The notes: generated by a model from the sequence alone, not told the origin. A DNA stretch of 64,000 nt from Avena insularis (GCA_023614405.1 CM042689.1:308117132-308181131), one strand, 5' to 3'. Positions 12,430 to 23,958 are shown, counted from the stretch's first letter. A program made the numbers and translations.

Positions 12430-12630
12430 GAAAAAAGGCTTTAACATCGGTTCTTCTACGAACCGGTGTTAAAGGGGGGGCCGTACCAGCGTGGCCCCTG
12501 CGGCAAAAAAGGAGCCCCCTTTAACACCGGTTCGTGCCACGAACCGGTGTTAAAGGACACTGCAACAGTGGCCCGCGCAGCCCCCCCCCCCTTTAACACC
12601 GGTTCGTGGCATGAACCGGTGTTAAAGGGG
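12430..12630. repeat. left subterminal repeats of CACTA1
   Basis: Several copies of a hairpin-forming unit, TTTAACACCGGTTC paired with GAACCGGTGTTAAAG, sit within 230 bp of the left end. In En/Spm such subterminal motifs bind the TNPA-type protein. Confidence 0.75.
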
Positions 12631-12634
12631 GGGG

Positions 12635-12645
12635 CTATATATAAG
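12635..12645 (+). promoter_or_regulatory. TATA box of CACTA1
   Basis: CTATATATAAG directly follows the subterminal repeats and precedes the transposase leader, as in CACTA2 at 42298. Confidence 0.6.
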
Positions 12646-12918
12646 ACACCACCGCAGCCCACACACACCCCACTCTTCCATTCTTTCACTATCTCATTTT
12701 GGAGCCTAGCAAGAGGGTGTGAAGAGTGCTAGTTTGTGTTTTTTTCATATGCACAAGAGGTGTTCGGTGAAATGCCCGAGAGATCAAAATAAGTTTTCTT
12801 GTTGCTCTTTTCGTCTCGGTCGAGGTCGACAACTATCCTTTCATGTGTCATTGATGTACTATATATATAAATGGTCATCTCCCTATTAATTTTTGATATA
12901 TACTACATATTAATGCAG

Positions 12919-14090
12919 ATGAACCGGCAATGGATGTACGGTGACCGCCGCACTTCCGAGTACATTACGGGCCTCCAAAATTTCATCGTTGTGGCTAATG
13001 CAAACCGTGGTCACAATGGTTTTATGTGCTGTCCGTGTGTTCACTGTCAGAACAAGAAAGACTACTCAAATACCAGAACCATTCATGCCCACCTGCTTCG
13101 ATCCGGTTTCATGCCCAGCTATAATTGTTGGACTAAGCACGGAGAAAAAGGAGTTGTGATGGAAGACAACGAAAAAGAAGAGGATGATGACAACTATCAT
13201 AATATGTATCCTGAATATGATGATACTGCAACGGGGGTAGATAATGAAGATCAAGAGGGAGCGGATGGGCCCGGCTGATGACGATCTTGGTCGGGCCATT
13301 ACGATGCAAAGGAAGAATGTGAAACTGAAAAGGAGAAGGAGAAGCTGGAGCAGATGTTAAAGGATCACAAAACATTATTGTATCCAACTTGAAGATGGCC
13401 ACAAAAAGCTAGGTACCACCTTTGGATTTGCTGCAATGGAAGGCGAGAATGGTGTGACCGACAACATTTTCAAAGTTGTTGGTAAAATGAAGAATCTTTT
13501 TCCAAGAAATAATGAGTTGCTGACGTACATACCAAGCAAAGAAGGTTGTATGCGCCCTCTAGGATTAGACGTCGCGTAAGATACATGCCTGCATTAATGA
13601 TCGCATCCTTTACCATGGTGAGAAGTACGAGAATTTGGATGCATGCCCGTATGCACTGCTGCATCGGTATAAGATCAGACGAGACGATCCTGGCGATGTT
13701 GAGGGCGAGCCCCTAGGAAGAAGGTTCCCGCCAAGGTTATGTGGTATGCTCCTATAATACCACGGTTAAAACGTCTCTTCAGAAATAAAGAGCATGCCAA
13801 GTTGTTGCGATGGCACATGGAAGAACGTAAGAAAGACGCGATGTTGAGACACCCGCGATGGGTCATGGAGAAAAGTCGGCGAGTACCCGGACTTCGCACG
13901 TGACGCAAGGAACTTAAGGTTTGGTCTAAGTACAGACGGCATGAATCCTTTTGGTGAGCAGAGCTGCAGTCACAGCACCTGGCCTGTGACCCTATGTATC
14001 TATAACCTTCCTCCTTGGTTGTGTATGAAAAGGTTCACGGGCAGGGCCGTGGGTGAATGGTCAGAAGAACTAAAATTTGTAGACCAAAAT
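12919..14090 (+). pseudogene. TNP2-type CACTA transposase, N-terminal remnant
   Basis: The coding start follows a TAATGCAG splice-acceptor-like sequence. The first 120 residues hold the Transpos_assoc domain: a QWMYGDR start, an ITGLQNFI segment, CPCVHC, then HLLRSGFMPSYNCW and KHGE, followed by an acidic stretch. Beyond 13278 the frame breaks repeatedly. Recognisable pieces continue (MWYAPIIP...LKRLFRNKEHAKLLRWH, then MNPFGEQS...WPVTLCIYNLPPWLCMK), which include the first acidic position of the DDE-like catalytic region. Sequence after about 14040 is lost by deletion. It is homologous to the longer copy at 42826-46101. Confidence 0.8.
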
Positions 14091-14192
14091 GTAAGTAATA
14101 CTAGCTAGCTAGGTCTGCGTATCTCTTTGATTCTGCTTCCAATTCCATTATATCATGCTTTATTGATTATTATTTTGATTGAACTCTCTATT

Positions 14193-14534
14193 CTCGTAAA
14201 GTGCGCGAATCAGGGACACGGCAATAACTTATGTCGGTACTATATTTGCGAGTTCATTCGCAACACGATATGTGCGACGGGCCAAGCCGCACTAGAACAA
14301 CTTAGAGTAAGTAAACAAAGTCCACAACATTATTTTATTACCATCAATTGTGTTGAGTTTTATTCTTATATATATATTGACGGCTCATTCTTCATATATA
14401 TTCAGATCGAACGGATACGGGACCAACTCCTACCATTTGAACGCATACGAGCCATTCAAGAGGAATTGGCGGGGTTCATACTTGATGAGGTCATCACGCC
14501 TGGCGGAGAACTCTTTAGATATCCACCAAAATGA
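14193..14534 (+). pseudogene. Ulp1-like (C48) protease C-terminus of CACTA ORF2
   Basis: One exon encodes NNLCRYYICEFIR, the region of the catalytic cysteine of Ulp1-like proteases in CACTA second ORFs. The usual glycine after the cysteine is replaced by arginine. A GTAAGT donor follows at about 14308, and a second exon after ...ATATTCAG encodes ERIRAIQ.. / IRAIQEELAGFILDEV and a stop. The equivalent part of CACTA2 is at 58260-58476. The rest of the protease and the Transposase_24 part are deleted. Confidence 0.7.
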
Positions 14535-14606
14535 ACGATGACGATGTATGTGCCGATGACGATGTATGTGCCGATAACGATGTATGTGCCGATGACGATG
14601 TTTGTG
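14535..14606 (+). repeat. 18-bp tandem repeat
   Basis: Four near-identical 18-bp units (ACGATGTATGTGCCGATG) follow the Ulp1 remnant immediately. They would encode a TMYVPM hexapeptide but lie beyond the stop codon. Confidence 0.8.
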
Positions 14607-14769
14607 TATAATAATAGTTGCTTAATTATTCATGTACCCGTATGTACCGATGACGATGTATGTGTATACCGCTCCCGATCGATTCCCCCTCCCCCCTCCC
14701 GCAGAAAAACGCCCAAAACGGGGCAGAGGCAGAACTCTGCCGTGGCAGAGATTTAGGCCGTTTTCCTGC

Positions 14770-14977
14770 CGCGGCAGAAGAACCTTTAACACCGGTTCCA
14801 GCCCCGAACCGGTGTTAAAGGGGTCTGAGGCTCTGCGGCAGCCCCGTCGCCACCCTTTAACACCGGTTCGTATAAGAACCGGTGTTAAAGGGGCCCCCCC
14901 TCTAACACCGAACCCTCAACAGCGGTTGTAGAACCGCTGTTAGAGGGCCCTCCCAACCGGAGTTAAAGGGGGGGTTG
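14770..14977. repeat. right subterminal repeats of CACTA1
   Basis: Three to four CTTTAACACCGGTTC...GAACCGGTGTTAAAG inverted units lie next to the right terminus and mirror those on the left. Confidence 0.75.
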
Positions 14978-14985
14978 CACTAGTG

Positions 14986-15469
14986 TATGGGACCAGTAGG
15001 AACAGTAGGACCATCTGATATGTGGGACCCTCTGTGAAATAAAATTGGAAGAAATGTTTGGTCAAAGGAAATGCTAGAAATTAAAAATATATATGGGCTT
15101 AAGTTTTGGGCTTCGCCTATGAAATAAATGGGCAGTGAAAGCCAGGCTTAGAAACCAAAAGGCTAGAATTGTTGCGCTTGGCCCATGTAAAGCATCAAAC
15201 TGTATTGGGCTGAATTTACCGCCAAGTCAGATTCCACGTCGGATTGGCTTACGTGGAGGCTTACATGGACATGCGGATAGCCTGTGACCAAACCATCTAT
15301 ATTGGTCATAATAGTCTATGACCAATTCATAGGAAAGGTCTTTATAGTCCGTCAGTGATTCTCAGCTTTTGACCATGTGTCTTTGGTCACAAGAAGGTCA
15401 TAAAATGGATAACAATGACCATTCAATGACCAATATGGAGGGTAAAAAATTAGCACATTTCTTGTAGTG
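14986..15469. mobile_element. probable CACTA-related sequence, right part and terminus
   Basis: It ends GCACATTTCTTGTAGTG, whose complement CACTACAAGAAATGTGC is a CACTA-type terminus. The preceding 250 bp has repeated TGACCAATAT / GGTCATAA motifs, typical of a grass CACTA subterminal region. It continues the sequence left of the nested CACTA1. Confidence 0.5.
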
Positions 15470-16234
15470 GATCTTCCATGCTCTCCGTTTCTAGTAGCTA
15501 TCTTGGCCATGTAGATGCTATTGACTCCAAGAGGGAGTATTTATGCTCGATAGTGGGTTCATGCCTCTATTGAATCTGCGGAAGTGACAGAAATCTCTAA
15601 GGTTATAGATGTGTTATTGCCACTAGGGAGAAAACAACGATCTTTTGTTCATGGAACAATTGTATTGTTTACTTTACACACATTGTTTAAAGAAGTTATT
15701 CGTTGCTTGTATCTTAATACTGGAGGGGGTTCGGATGATAACCTGAAGGTGGATTACTAGTCATAGATGCAGTTGGATGGCGGTCTATGTATATTGTTGT
15801 AATGCCCAATCAAATCTCATAGGATCATGAATATTTAGTATTGCATTGTTATGCCTTGCTCTGTCCTGTCAATTGCCCCGCTATAATTTGTTTACCCAGC
15901 ATGTTATGTATCTATCTTAAGGAGAACACCTCTAGTGAACTATGGACCCCGGTCCAATCTTTACCATTGATACATCTTCTATTGTTACTTGTTTACTTGC
16001 TTCAAACCATTACCTTCCACACCATACGTTTAATCCTTTGTTTTTAGCAAACCAGTGAGATTGACAACCTCACTGTAAGTTGGGGCAAAGTCTTGAGTTT
16101 GTGTTGTGCAGGATTCCAAGTTGCTAGCAACACCTTTAAGTTGTTTCCTTCCTCCTACTAGTTCGATAACCTTGGTTTCATCACTAAGGGAAAACTTATG
16201 GTTGTGCTCATCCATCCTCTTGGGGTTTTCCAAC
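15470..16234 (+). repeat. Gypsy LTR fragment (3' half)
   Basis: The order of segments ('ccaagagggagtatttatgctcgatagtgggttcatgcc', 'ggagggggttcggatgataacctgaaggtgga', 'gagattgacaacctcactg', 'ttggggcaaagt') matches what I remember as the 3' half and leader of an abundant Triticeae Gypsy LTR. The left side is cut by the CACTA terminus at 15469 and the right side passes into Copia sequence near 16235. No ORF of interest. Confidence 0.55.
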
Positions 16235-16395
16235 AAAGCTCTACAGTGATCTAAGCTCATCACTTGTTTGCATGTAGTCAGTTCATCATTGTCAAACAAT
16301 AATGATTTACTCTCAAATCTTAATATTTGATTGTTTACCCGACCTACTCGGTTCAATAGGAACTTAGACCTCTGTAACCACAAATTTTGAGGCAC
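16235..16395 (-). mobile_element. Copia internal fragment, second copy (piece 1)
   Basis: It is homologous to about 2095-2240 of the minus-strand Copia element; both encode a SKFLLN-VG--NNQILRFESKSLLFDND-like stretch. It is separated from piece 2 by the solo LTR at 16396-17795, and the pieces share the TSD GGCAC. Confidence 0.7.
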
Positions 16396-17795
16396 TGATG
16401 TCTACACACTTCTATTCTTGTAGACAGTTGTTGGGCCTCCAAGTGTAGAGGTTTGTAGAACAGAAGCAAGTTTCCCTTAAGTGGATTACCCAAGGTTTAT
16501 CGAACTCAGGGACGAAGTGGTCAATAGTATCCCTCTCAAGCAACCCTGCAATCAAGATACAAGAAGTCTCTTGTGTCCCCAACACACCCAATACACTTGT
16601 CAGGTGTATAGGTGCACTAGTTCGGCGAAGAGATAGTGAAATACGAGCGGTAACGGTGCCAGAAAATAGCTTGACGGTGAGGTAAAGACTAAAGGCAAAA
16701 GGATGGAAGCAAGCAAACATGCAACAGATCTAGATGCAAATGGTGTTTCAATGTTTAGAAACAAGGCCTAGGGATCGTACTTTCACTAGTGACCACTCTC
16801 TCATATAAATATCCTCTCTTCATGATACTACTCTCTAGTTGGACACTCTAATCCACGGTAGGCCTACAAAAGCACACCTCAAAGTCTGCCTTCCCCATCT
16901 AGATAACCCCACACTGTCACCTTGAGCGCTAGATGGTTCCAACAAACACCACAATTTCAAAAAGACATCCAACTTCAAATATAACTCATAACAAATATAT
17001 ATATAATCTAGCTTAAGTGCCACACACGGCGTGCACGTTGTCACTTTCACACACGTGGGGAAAACATAGATCTATTAAAGCACAATGAGTATGTATGTAG
17101 ACTCTAGCCTAAGTGCCACCATGGCGTGCACGCTGTCACTTTCACACACATGTGGAGAGAAGAGATCTATTGAAGCACTTGAGTAGCAAGGTAGATCTAC
17201 TTGATTACAAAGCTCATGACCACAACAAGATCATGCATAGAGAGAGAGATGAACACATAGCTACCGGTAGAGACGTTAGCCTCGAGGAAGAACTACTCCC
17301 TCCTCATCATGGGAATCAGCAACGGTGATGAAGATGGTGGTGGGGATCGATGGAGATGGCTCCGGGGGCACTTCCCCGTCCCGGAAGGGTGTCGGAACAG
17401 AGACTTTCTATACCCCAAATCTCCCCCTTCGGTGGCGGCGGTGCTACGGTGGTTTTCATGGCTTTCTGCCAGATTATTTAGGGTTTCTGGGTCGGAGGCT
17501 TCTTATTGGCGAAGGAGGCAAGGTCGGTGGAGGGCCAGGGGGCCCACACCCCTATGGGCGCCACCAGGGCTGGTCCGCGCCTAGGGAGGTGCGGCCACCC
17601 TGGTGTCCCCCTCCACCTCTGCTTCGTGGTTCCGTGTTGCTCCGGGAAAAATAGGAAGATTGGCTTTTGTCCCGTCCAATTCCGACAATATTGATTTTCT
17701 GCCTTTTCTGGAACCAAAAACATAAGAAAACAGGCAACTGGCACTGTGGCATCTTGTTAATAGGTTAGTTCCAAAAAGTGTATAAAAATACCTCA
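16396..17795 (-). mobile_element. Gypsy solo LTR with recessed 5' terminus
   Basis: Read on the minus strand, the 1400-bp unit begins TGAGGTATTTTTATACAC and ends ...AGAAGTGTGTAGACATCA, flanked by GGCAC at 16391-16395 and 17796-17800. The two LTRs at 21708 and 31505 have the same 3' end and body. They start about 95 bp further upstream with TGATACGTC, and they contain the TGAGGCATTTT sequence internally. Short ORFs in it are LTR noise. Confidence 0.85.
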
Positions 17796-18995
17796 GGCAC
17801 GTGAGCCATGACCATTGTGGCTTCCTCTGGGACATTTTTAGGTGCAGCACAACTCAGCACATATAGCTAAGGTTCAATAATCTTATAAAAGTTCTATTGT
17901 CCTTCCACTTAACTTTTCATGAAAAAATCCTTCTCAAGAAACTTGACGTTCTAAGCGACAACCACTTTTGCTTTCGGTGTTATGGAGGAATACCCAACGG
18001 TTATTCGAAATAACCTACAAAGACATGCTCATCCGACTTTGGTTGTAAACATCTTACTTATGCCCAGCATAGCAAAATTTAAGAAAGGACAACTTGGGTT
18101 TTATCCCAGAAGATAACTTATATGGTGTCATTTCAACGGATCATGATGGAGCTCTTTTTAGTATAAAAGTGATAGTCACTAAAGCTTTAATCTTTAAAAT
18201 ATAATGGCAGTTTCATAAATGACACTTTTGATCTTACCATGTCAAACAAGGTTTCATTACATATCTCGAACACTCTATATTCGTATGGTGTTTCAGGAAA
18301 TGCAAATCTATGAAACGATTCCTCAAATCTTTAGGTGTTTTGTTAAACTGTAACTTAAATATCTTCCTTTATGATCAAATCATAAATTCTTTATTTTCTT
18401 GTTACAATGATTTTCCTCTTCATCTTGAAAGTCTTTGAACTTTTTCAAATATTTCACACTTCTTCCTCATTAAGTAAATATATACATATATTCACTCAAA
18501 TTTTCGGGGAAAGCATATGAAGTTGAAATCCATCGCTCACGACTACACATAATGGACTACATACATCAGTATGTACAAATTCCAATAAGTTAGTTATTCG
18601 TTCTTATTTGGCCTTTGAAAAAAAATTTAACTATATCCAAGAAAGTCTCACAAGTGTCATTTGATCAAAATCAAAAGACTCCAAAATTCCATCAACATGG
18701 AGTTTCTATATGTTTTATTTCCAATATAATTTAAACGACGATGTCACTTTATAAGGGATCTTTCAATCATTTGTCTTGCGATATTTTTAGCATTAGTTTT
18801 TATGGACATGATTTATCCAACAAGGATTGTAAATTATCCATATTTTATGGAATACGGTAATTATTTGAGCAACCTTTTTTCTCATAATACCTGAACAAAA
18901 TAACAAACCTTAAAGGTAAGCTTTAACGTTAACGAGAAACCCAACAATACTTTGTTTGTTTTCGATGAACATCATCACATATTCTCATGCTGGTC
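17796..18995 (-). mobile_element. Copia internal fragment, second copy (piece 2)
   Basis: It is colinear with about 2230-3465 of the first copy, e.g. the shared 'gcaaaacaactcagcacat..tagctaaggtt', 'acatgctcatccgactt' and 'gatgaacatcatcacatattctc' regions. No ORF survives. Similarity stops near 18995. Confidence 0.7.
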
Positions 18996-19560
18996 ATTGC
19001 AATCTCGACAACTCATAAACTTCATTATCAATCAGGAATAGACAAGGAGTAGGACTTTCCTCCGAGGGCCTAAACCTGGTAAACTCGTGTCCCCTTGTTT
19101 GTATGTTAACCGACGAAGTCATCAGTGCACACCTCCTTCCCGAAAATCCAAGTCCATAAATCATGGGCATTGTCGTGGAGACCCCATATCAGCAGTACCT
19201 CCCTACTTGGACAAAAGATGACATGTGATGAAGAAGCGAGAAGTCTCACGGGGTGCTTCCCCAAAACCTTATTTGTCCTCTCCTGTATAGGATCGCAAAG
19301 ACGAGTGGTTCCAGAGACCTTCTCTCCACTTTGGCGGTGCACGCTGACGCTCGGGATGGAGTAGACTACGGCGACGACGCAAGCAGAGAGGTGACAAACC
19401 CTAGATTGGTTTCAGTGTGTCGTGGAAGCCGCACATACGCTTATATAGAGAAGTTTGGAAAGTCCTGTACAGGACATAGAGTGGGCCGGGTCCACATCCC
19501 ACATGAGTACGGGTCGGTTATAGTAGTCCACGATCCAGAAGAGACCTGGATTGACTAACT
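18996..19560 (-). other. unclassified segment with LTR-like promoter and leader
   Basis: On the minus strand there is CTCTATATAAGCG (about 19437-19449) followed by a moderately GC-rich leader. It ends with a stretch ('ccctcggaggaaagtcctactcc') resembling leader sequence of Gypsy LTRs such as 50106-50150. No termini or TSD were found. It is probably a piece of an LTR, family unknown. The short ORFs do not resemble known proteins. Confidence 0.35.
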
Positions 19561-20123
19561 GTTGATACGTCTGTCAAAATCGTAGCTCGTATTGAGGCTC
19601 ATTCTGCAAACCGCGTGTCGCGTCGCGTCGCTTCGAGACGGATAGGCGGGCGTCATCGACGGAGGAGCGTGCGTGTATCACTTATCTTCTCACTCACTTA
19701 CAAAGTGGTGAGTCACTTCATCTTATAAGATGGTGCAACTTTTCTCTAACTTTTCATGTGGCACAACTTTAGCTTTCTAGCCACATATATGTGAGCTGCC
19801 ATCATCTTGGGTTGTTTCACGTACTACACATGGGTTTGAGATTTAGGGAAAATATAAAATCACACATGAGTATAATAATTTAACCCATTATTTTTAATAA
19901 TACTTATATGTATATCTATATTCCTACTTTTTTAAAAAAAATTGTGGGAAGCTCAGGGTCCAAATCGATTATCCAAACTGAGTGGGTACTACATGAGTTT
20001 CTCTAGTTTGTCTTAGTAACTTGGTTGCTCTCAGATATACAATTCGGATCCAAATAATACATGTCCTTGAATGCAAAAATAATTTTATGAATGTAGAAAA
20101 TTATAGAAAAGAATTTTGATACG
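19561..20123. other. unclassified intergenic sequence
   Basis: AT-rich sequence with no ORF, repeat boundary or family signature that I can recognise, apart from a short CG-rich patch near 19600-19670 with a repeated 'gtcgcgtcgcgtcg'. Confidence 0.3.
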
Positions 20124-20125
20124 TA

Positions 20126-20379
20126 CTACTTCCGTTTCAAATCTAAAAGCTTCTATATTTTTCCAAATGTCAAACTATGTAAGTTTAACCAAGTATTTAG
20201 GAAATAATATTTATATTTATAATATGAAATCCATACCATTTGATACACCATGCAACATATTTTTACATGGTATCTATATAATATCATAGTTTTTAATTTT
20301 ATTTCTAAAAGTTTGGTTAACATTTTCGTAGCTTGACTTTTTTTGAAAATATAAACCTTAATCTTTAAAATGGAGGTAG
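20126..20379. mobile_element. Stowaway MITE
   Basis: It begins CTACTTCCGTTTCAAATCTAAAAG and ends TTTAAAATGGAGGTAG, imperfect inverted versions of the Stowaway terminus CTCCCTCCGTTTCAAAAT. TA lies on both sides (20124-20125 and 20380-20381). Its 254-bp length and AT-rich, non-coding interior fit the class. Confidence 0.85.
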
Positions 20380-20381
20380 TA

Positions 20382-21254
20382 CATGGTTGTGTCCCTTGGT
20401 TAAATTTTATGGATAAAATATAAATATTATGACTTGTGTTTAAAAAAGTAGTTTAGTGCCAAACTTGTTAGAGCGAACTTGTTATGGAGTACTGAGCTTT
20501 GCATTTTTTATGAGGAAATATACATGTTAATTTTTACATATAACCTTTTTCCCAAAAATTCCACCGTTTAATACCATCAACGGCAGTAAAAATGCAACAA
20601 TAATAAAAAAACGCATATATATCACTAGACCACCCATGGACTATTATAAATGTAACAATCAAATAACAAAGAACGAAAACAAAATCAAAATAGGGAACAC
20701 ATGATTTAACGTGGAAAACCTCCTCAACAAAGTGTGAGAAAACTACGGACATCAGCCAGCAAAACTTCACTATATGGAGTGTTTACACAACGCCGGAGAT
20801 TTCACAGATACAACTTATCCCAGTCGATGGCTTACAAGAGGTATATATAACAACGAAAACCTAGATTTTCAATGATCTGTACGGGCCTCGCTACGCTCGT
20901 CAGAATTTAGCCTCATTAATGAATTTGGATCATACTTCAACATCAATGACTACAGATACTAGCGTGAGCCGAAGGCACACCATCGTCATCGGCCCTCCAT
21001 AACTGGAGTCAATGAAAGCTTGTCGTAGTAGAACTTGTTATAGTGAATAGACGGTAAGTCATCGTGCTAAAATCCCAAAAGACCAGGCACCAGCGAAGGA
21101 ACTATCGCCAATGATAAAAAAGTATATCAACATAGACTAAATAGAAACCACACCCATGAATAAAAAATGACGAGATCCCAAGAGATCCTCTGGACACACG
21201 AGTCCATGTGTCCTTTGCGCTAGATATGCACTGCCGTAGCAAGGATAAGGCAGG
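20382..21254. other. unclassified sequence before element A
   Basis: It holds retroelement-like fragments ('gtggaaaacctcctcaacaaagtgtgagaaaac') and stop-rich reading frames. No terminus could be fixed. The last five bases, GCAGG, are the predicted TSD of the LTR that starts at 21255. Confidence 0.3.
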
Positions 21255-21707
21255 TGATGCATATAAAATGCATACATGAACTTTGTAATTTATTGACATG
21301 TAATTCCACATATTTGCAACATATTTAATGTATATCCATGTTTTATATTGATATTTGGGGATTTACCAGTGATATCCTTTATTTTGGTTATAACCCTGCA
21401 GGACAGGAAAACCTTGTTTTGTGTATTTTTAGCATTCAGGCACCTAAACAAAGTCAAACAGACCGGGGATTTCTGGAGTGTAAATATTTCACCAAGGGAA
21501 GTATCTGGAGCGCTTGGATCTCATCATAAGGGCCAGGAGGGAGAAAAGGCACCTGGTGGCGCGTCCTAAGGTGGCGCGCCCAGCCTTAGGGCGCGCCACC
21601 CCCCCTCCCAATAGTGGGAAAAGGCTTATCCACAGGGCCCATGTCCGTGGAGCACGTAAGATGGGTGCCCCACAGGTATTTATCCGTGGCTCACGTCGTG
21701 GTCGGTG

Positions 21708-23115
21708 TGATACGTCATAAACGTATCTATAATTTTTATGCTCCATGCTTGTTTTATATCATTTGTCTTATGTTTTGTCTACGCTTTGAGGCATTTTATA
21801 CATTTTATGGAACTAACCTATTGACAAGATGCCACAGTGCTAGGTGCATGTTTTCTGTTGTTTTTGGTTTCAGAAAAGCTAGTAAACAAATATTCTTGGA
21901 ATTGGACGTTACAAAAGACAAAGTTAATATTTTTTCCGACACGACATGAAGCCCGAAGGAGAGATGGAGGAGGGTACCAGGATGGGCACACCTTATGGTG
22001 GCGCGGGTACCCCCTGGTGGCACCACCAGGGGGTGTGGCTCCCTGGCTGCCTCATCGCCTCACCTCTTCGCCTATAAGAAGCCTCCGATGCAGAAACCCT
22101 AAAACATCCAGCATACATCCATGAAAAGTTTTGCAGTGTCGCCGCCATCGAAGGGGAGATTCGGGGGACAAAAGTCTATGTTCCGGCATCCTGTCGGGAT
22201 GGGGAATTGCCCTCGGAGCCATCTCCATCAATCTCCACCACCATCTCCATCGCCGTTGCTAATTCCCATGATGAGGAGGGAGTAGTTCTTCCTCGAAGCT
22301 AAGGGCTCTACTGGTAGCTATGTGTTCATCTCTCTCTATGCGTGATCTTATTTTGATCATGAGCTCTGTAATCAAGTAGATCTACTCTGCTACTGAACTT
22401 CTTTAATCAATCTCTGTCTATTCCTGCGTGTGTGAAAGTGAAAGCATGCACACCGTGTAGCATTTAGGCTCAAGATTACATAAATACTTATCATGAGTTA
22501 TATTTTGAGTTGGATTTCTCTGAAATTATGTTGTTTGAAGGAACCATCTAGCGCTCAAGGTGACAGTGTGGGGTTATCTAGATGGGGATTGCAAACTTTA
22601 AGGAGTGCTTTTGTAGCCCTACCGTTGATTAGAGTTGTCCAGCCGGAGAGTATCAGAGTAGAGTAATTAAGAGAAGATATTTATATGACAGTGTTCACTA
22701 GTGAAAGTATGATCCCTATGCCTTGTTTCTAAGCATTGAAACACCATTTACAATCAATCCTGTTACATGTTTGCTTGCTGCCATCTTTATTTGAGATTTC
22801 CTTTAGTCTCTTCTTCCCGTCAAGCTCTTTTCTAGCATCGTTGTCTTATAATCATCCATACTACTTGTATTTTACTATCTCTTCACCGAACTAGTGCACC
22901 TATACACCTGACAAGTGTATTGGGTGTGTTGGGAACATAAGAGACTTCTTGTATCTTGATTGCAGAGTTGCTTGAGAGGGATACCTTTGACCACTTCCTC
23001 CCTGAGTTCGATAAACCTTCGGTGATCCACTTAAGGGAAACTTGCTGCTGTTCTACAAACCTCTGCACTTGGAGGCCCAACAACTGTCTACAAGAATAGA
23101 AGTGCGTATACATCA
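21708..23115 (+). repeat. 5' LTR of Gypsy element B
   Basis: It runs from TGATACGTCATAAACG to ...GTGCGTATACATCA, 1408 bp. CGGTG precedes it (21703-21707). A TATA-like CTATAAGAAG lies near 22072. It differs from the 3' LTR at about one base in ten over the first 330 bp, counted by eye, which suggests an old insertion. Confidence 0.9.
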
Positions 23116-23125
23116 AGCTCTTTTC

Positions 23126-23143
23126 CGGCGCCATTGCCAGGGA
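23126..23143 (+). other. primer binding site of element B, first copy
   Basis: CGGCGCCATTGCCAGGGA is a close variant of TGGCGCCGTTGCCGGGGA, the tRNA-Asp-type primer site of Athila-like Gypsy elements. It starts 10 bases after the LTR end. Confidence 0.6.
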
Positions 23144-23194
23144 ATGAAGAAGAAGAAGCTCCCATGTCAACAACGTGCCATCAAAACTCTTTTC

Positions 23195-23212
23195 TGGCGT
23201 CGTTGCCGGGGA
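23195..23212 (+). other. primer binding site of element B, second copy
   Basis: TGGCGTCGTTGCCGGGGA matches the tRNA-Asp-type site at all but one base. It lies about 70 bp beyond the first copy, with the same preceding CTCTTTTC. Confidence 0.6.
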
Positions 23213-23358
23213 GGTAAGGTAAAAGGTACTCACATCCTCTGGCTACTAAGCTATCTTCTAGTACTATTGCTAGTGTGTGAGTGCTCGAAGTTATTTCCTT
23301 TAGATTCTGAAAATTATATCTTTTTGTTTCTTGTTTTTATTTTCACTAGTTAGGCTTA

Positions 23359-23958
23359 ATGCAAAACAAAAAAAACATTAGAGAGCTTTATAGTATTTAT
23401 CTTGATTTAGGACATGAAGTGTTTGAAGAGAAAATTAGAAAACCTATGGAACTTTATTTACATGCTAATAGCAATGTTATTAGTATGAATCCTTCGAACA
23501 CCATTATTGCTAATGCGATGGAAAAGTTTAAGCTTGGGGAAGCTAGTTTTTATGAAAATGAACTTTTTAGTTCTCCAGCTTTAGAGGAGAAATTTTGCTA
23601 TGATGATACTATACCTCCAATATAGGATGATTACAATGATGAATATGATATTTTTAGTCCACCTACTATTGAGGTGAATATTAATTATGATTACAATATG
23701 CCTCCTATTTTGATGACTATGGTGATGAGAATAATAATGATAGCTATTTTGTTGAATTTGCTCCCACTACAATTAATAAGAATGACTATGCTTATGTGGA
23801 GAGTAATAATCATTTTATGCATGTGGCTCATGATAAGAATGTTTTATGTGATAGTTCTATTGTTAATTTTATTCATGATGCTACTGGAAGTAATTATGAG
23901 AGAGGGAAACATGGTTTTATGCATCTCAACAATATTAAGTTTCCCCTCTTTATGTTGA
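23359..23958 (+). pseudogene. degraded ORF of Gypsy element B (gag position)
   Basis: An 88-residue ORF starting MQNKKNIRELYSIYLDLG ends at 23625. Asp/Tyr/Asn/Ile-rich translation continues in broken frames (DDYNDEYDIF..., then a frame with many methionines) to about 23950. It sits 240 bp after the 5' LTR, the gag position, but I see no zinc knuckle or gag signature. Similar unknown ORFs occur in non-autonomous Triticeae Gypsy elements as I remember them, so a function cannot be stated. The rest of the left internal part (23960-25304) has no ORF beyond chance. Confidence 0.4.

Larger units (their letters stand above)
12398..14985 (+). mobile_element. CACTA transposon, deletion derivative (CACTA1)
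   Basis: It starts CACTAGTGGAAACGAGGCC and ends ...GGTTGCACTAGTG, flanked on both sides by TAT, the 3-bp duplication expected for CACTA elements. Both subterminal regions carry inverted CTTTAACACCGGTTCG / CGAACCGGTGTTAAAG units. Inside are the front of a TNP2-type transposase and the tail of a Ulp1-like protease, joined by a deletion. At 2.6 kb it is far shorter than an autonomous element and would need proteins from elsewhere to move. Confidence 0.9.

Noticed and set aside
15195..15469. Independent MITE ending CTTGTAGTG
   Set aside because: No matching CACTACAAG start or TSD was found at the left of this short segment; it fits better as the right end of a larger CACTA-related element.
17309..17850. 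Overlapping ORFs of about 90-110 residues
   Set aside because: They lie in the promoter and leader part of a solo LTR and are repeated, out of frame, in the LTRs at 21708 and 31505.
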